From positions 37,501 through 101,500 of the forward strand of contig NZ_FNUB01000004.1 of the NCBI RefSeq assembly GCF_900105985.1: DNA of 64,000 nt, in the 5' to 3' direction. The stretch's first letter is position 1. Each line of letters starts with the position of its first letter. Positions 63,756 to 64,000 of the stretch are shown here, one piece after another. The stretch comes from Tenacibaculum sp. MAR_2010_89 (GTDB lineage Bacteria > Bacteroidota > Bacteroidia > Flavobacteriales > Flavobacteriaceae). Both the position numbers and the translations under genes were made by a program. The notes under the pieces were generated by a model that made no database searches, had not been told where the DNA came from, and was given only the letters and a program-made list of their open reading frames with translations.

Positions 63756-64000
63756 TTAGATTTCTTTTTCTAAAAGTTGTTGGTTATACAATTCTTTATA
63801 GTAACCATCTTCTTCTATTAACTGATTATGAACACCTTGTTGCACTATTTCTCCTTCATCTAATACAATAATTTTATCAGCATTTTTGGCTGAAGAAACT
63901 CTATGACTGATTATGAAAGTTGTCTTATTTTTTGAAACTTTTTCTAAATTTGATAATATTTTCTCCTCTGTTTCTGTGTCTACAGCTGATAAACAATCAT
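63756..64000 (-). CDS. ABC exporter ATPase domain, 5' part outside the window
   Basis: The C-terminal 80 residues are visible. D-loop and following strand DCLSAVDTETEEKILSNLEK, switch His in TTFIISHRVSS, DKIIVLDEGEIVQQGVHNQL and the final GYYKELYNQQLLEKEI, stop at 63756. The pattern is that of fused exporters (MsbA-like, lipid or drug) with the transmembrane domain expected upstream, beyond position 64000. Substrate unknown. Confidence 0.9.
   Translation of the reverse strand, partial: DCLSAVDTETEEKILSNLEKVSKNKTTFIISHRVSSAKNADKIIVLDEGEIVQQGVHNQLIEEDGYYKELYNQQLLEKEI

Overview
The window is AT-rich chromosomal DNA from a member of the Flavobacteriaceae, probably close to Tenacibaculum or Polaribacter (genus is inference). 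The evidence is a GldI gliding lipoprotein, a type IX secretion C-terminal sorting domain, GLPGLI, DUF5916, DUF721-RecF and CAL67264-type genes, LytS/LytTR signalling, and promoters of the Bacteroidota form TTG-N19-TAnnTTTG.

Layout. 1-5 kb: a truncated sensor kinase, a WYL-type regulator, a DUF4345-like membrane protein, a gene interrupted by a stop, a zinc-ribbon protein and a PhzF-family gene, followed by decayed coding remnants. 5.6-13.1 kb: an accessory island of single-gene cassettes (HNH nuclease-TPR, serine hydrolase, DUF4265-like, SUFU, unknown) separated by hairpin-forming sites that resemble integron attC sites. The 7-9 bases that open a cassette are complementary to the bases that begin the site closing the same cassette. 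An IS3-family element and a 70-bp ends-only derivative of it lie in or at the edge of this array. No integrase is visible.

13.1-19.1 kb: a three-gene membrane/envelope operon divergent from a LytS-LytTR two-component pair. 19.4-19.8 kb: four tandem tRNA-Gly(UCC) genes on 118-bp repeats with a clear promoter and terminator. 20.0-21.65 kb: a compact two-gene RiPP locus, consisting of a Gly-Gly leader precursor and a radical SAM/SPASM maturase of FxsB-like type, with a 22-bp palindrome upstream and a terminator hairpin between the two genes.

21.7-42 kb is mostly core genome: ettA, a 2,4-dienoyl-CoA reductase-like enzyme, PAP2 phosphatase, a run of three peptidyl-prolyl isomerase lipoproteins including gldI, nrnA-like, PhoD-like, ndk, DUF721/recF, ribH, mutL, two rhomboid proteases, a frameshifted EEP nuclease and a geranylgeranyl-reductase-like flavoprotein.

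42-64 kb: amidohydrolase, a duplicated leucine-rich-repeat T9SS cargo protein, an FRG-domain gene, a TPM-domain lipoprotein, an ABC-F ATPase, a TonB-receptor-like barrel with a GLPGLI partner, a Crp/Fnr regulator, holA, an HsdR-N nuclease-like protein, a nucleotidyltransferase, a GT2 glycosyltransferase, YciO-like protein, a hotdog thioesterase-hydrolase-isochorismate synthase operon (probable menaquinone link), a DUF3276 protein and a truncated ABC exporter.

The two most interesting systems are the attC-like cassette array and the minimal RiPP locus. Several genes carry one-base shifts in A-runs, so either real decay or homopolymer sequencing error must be considered.
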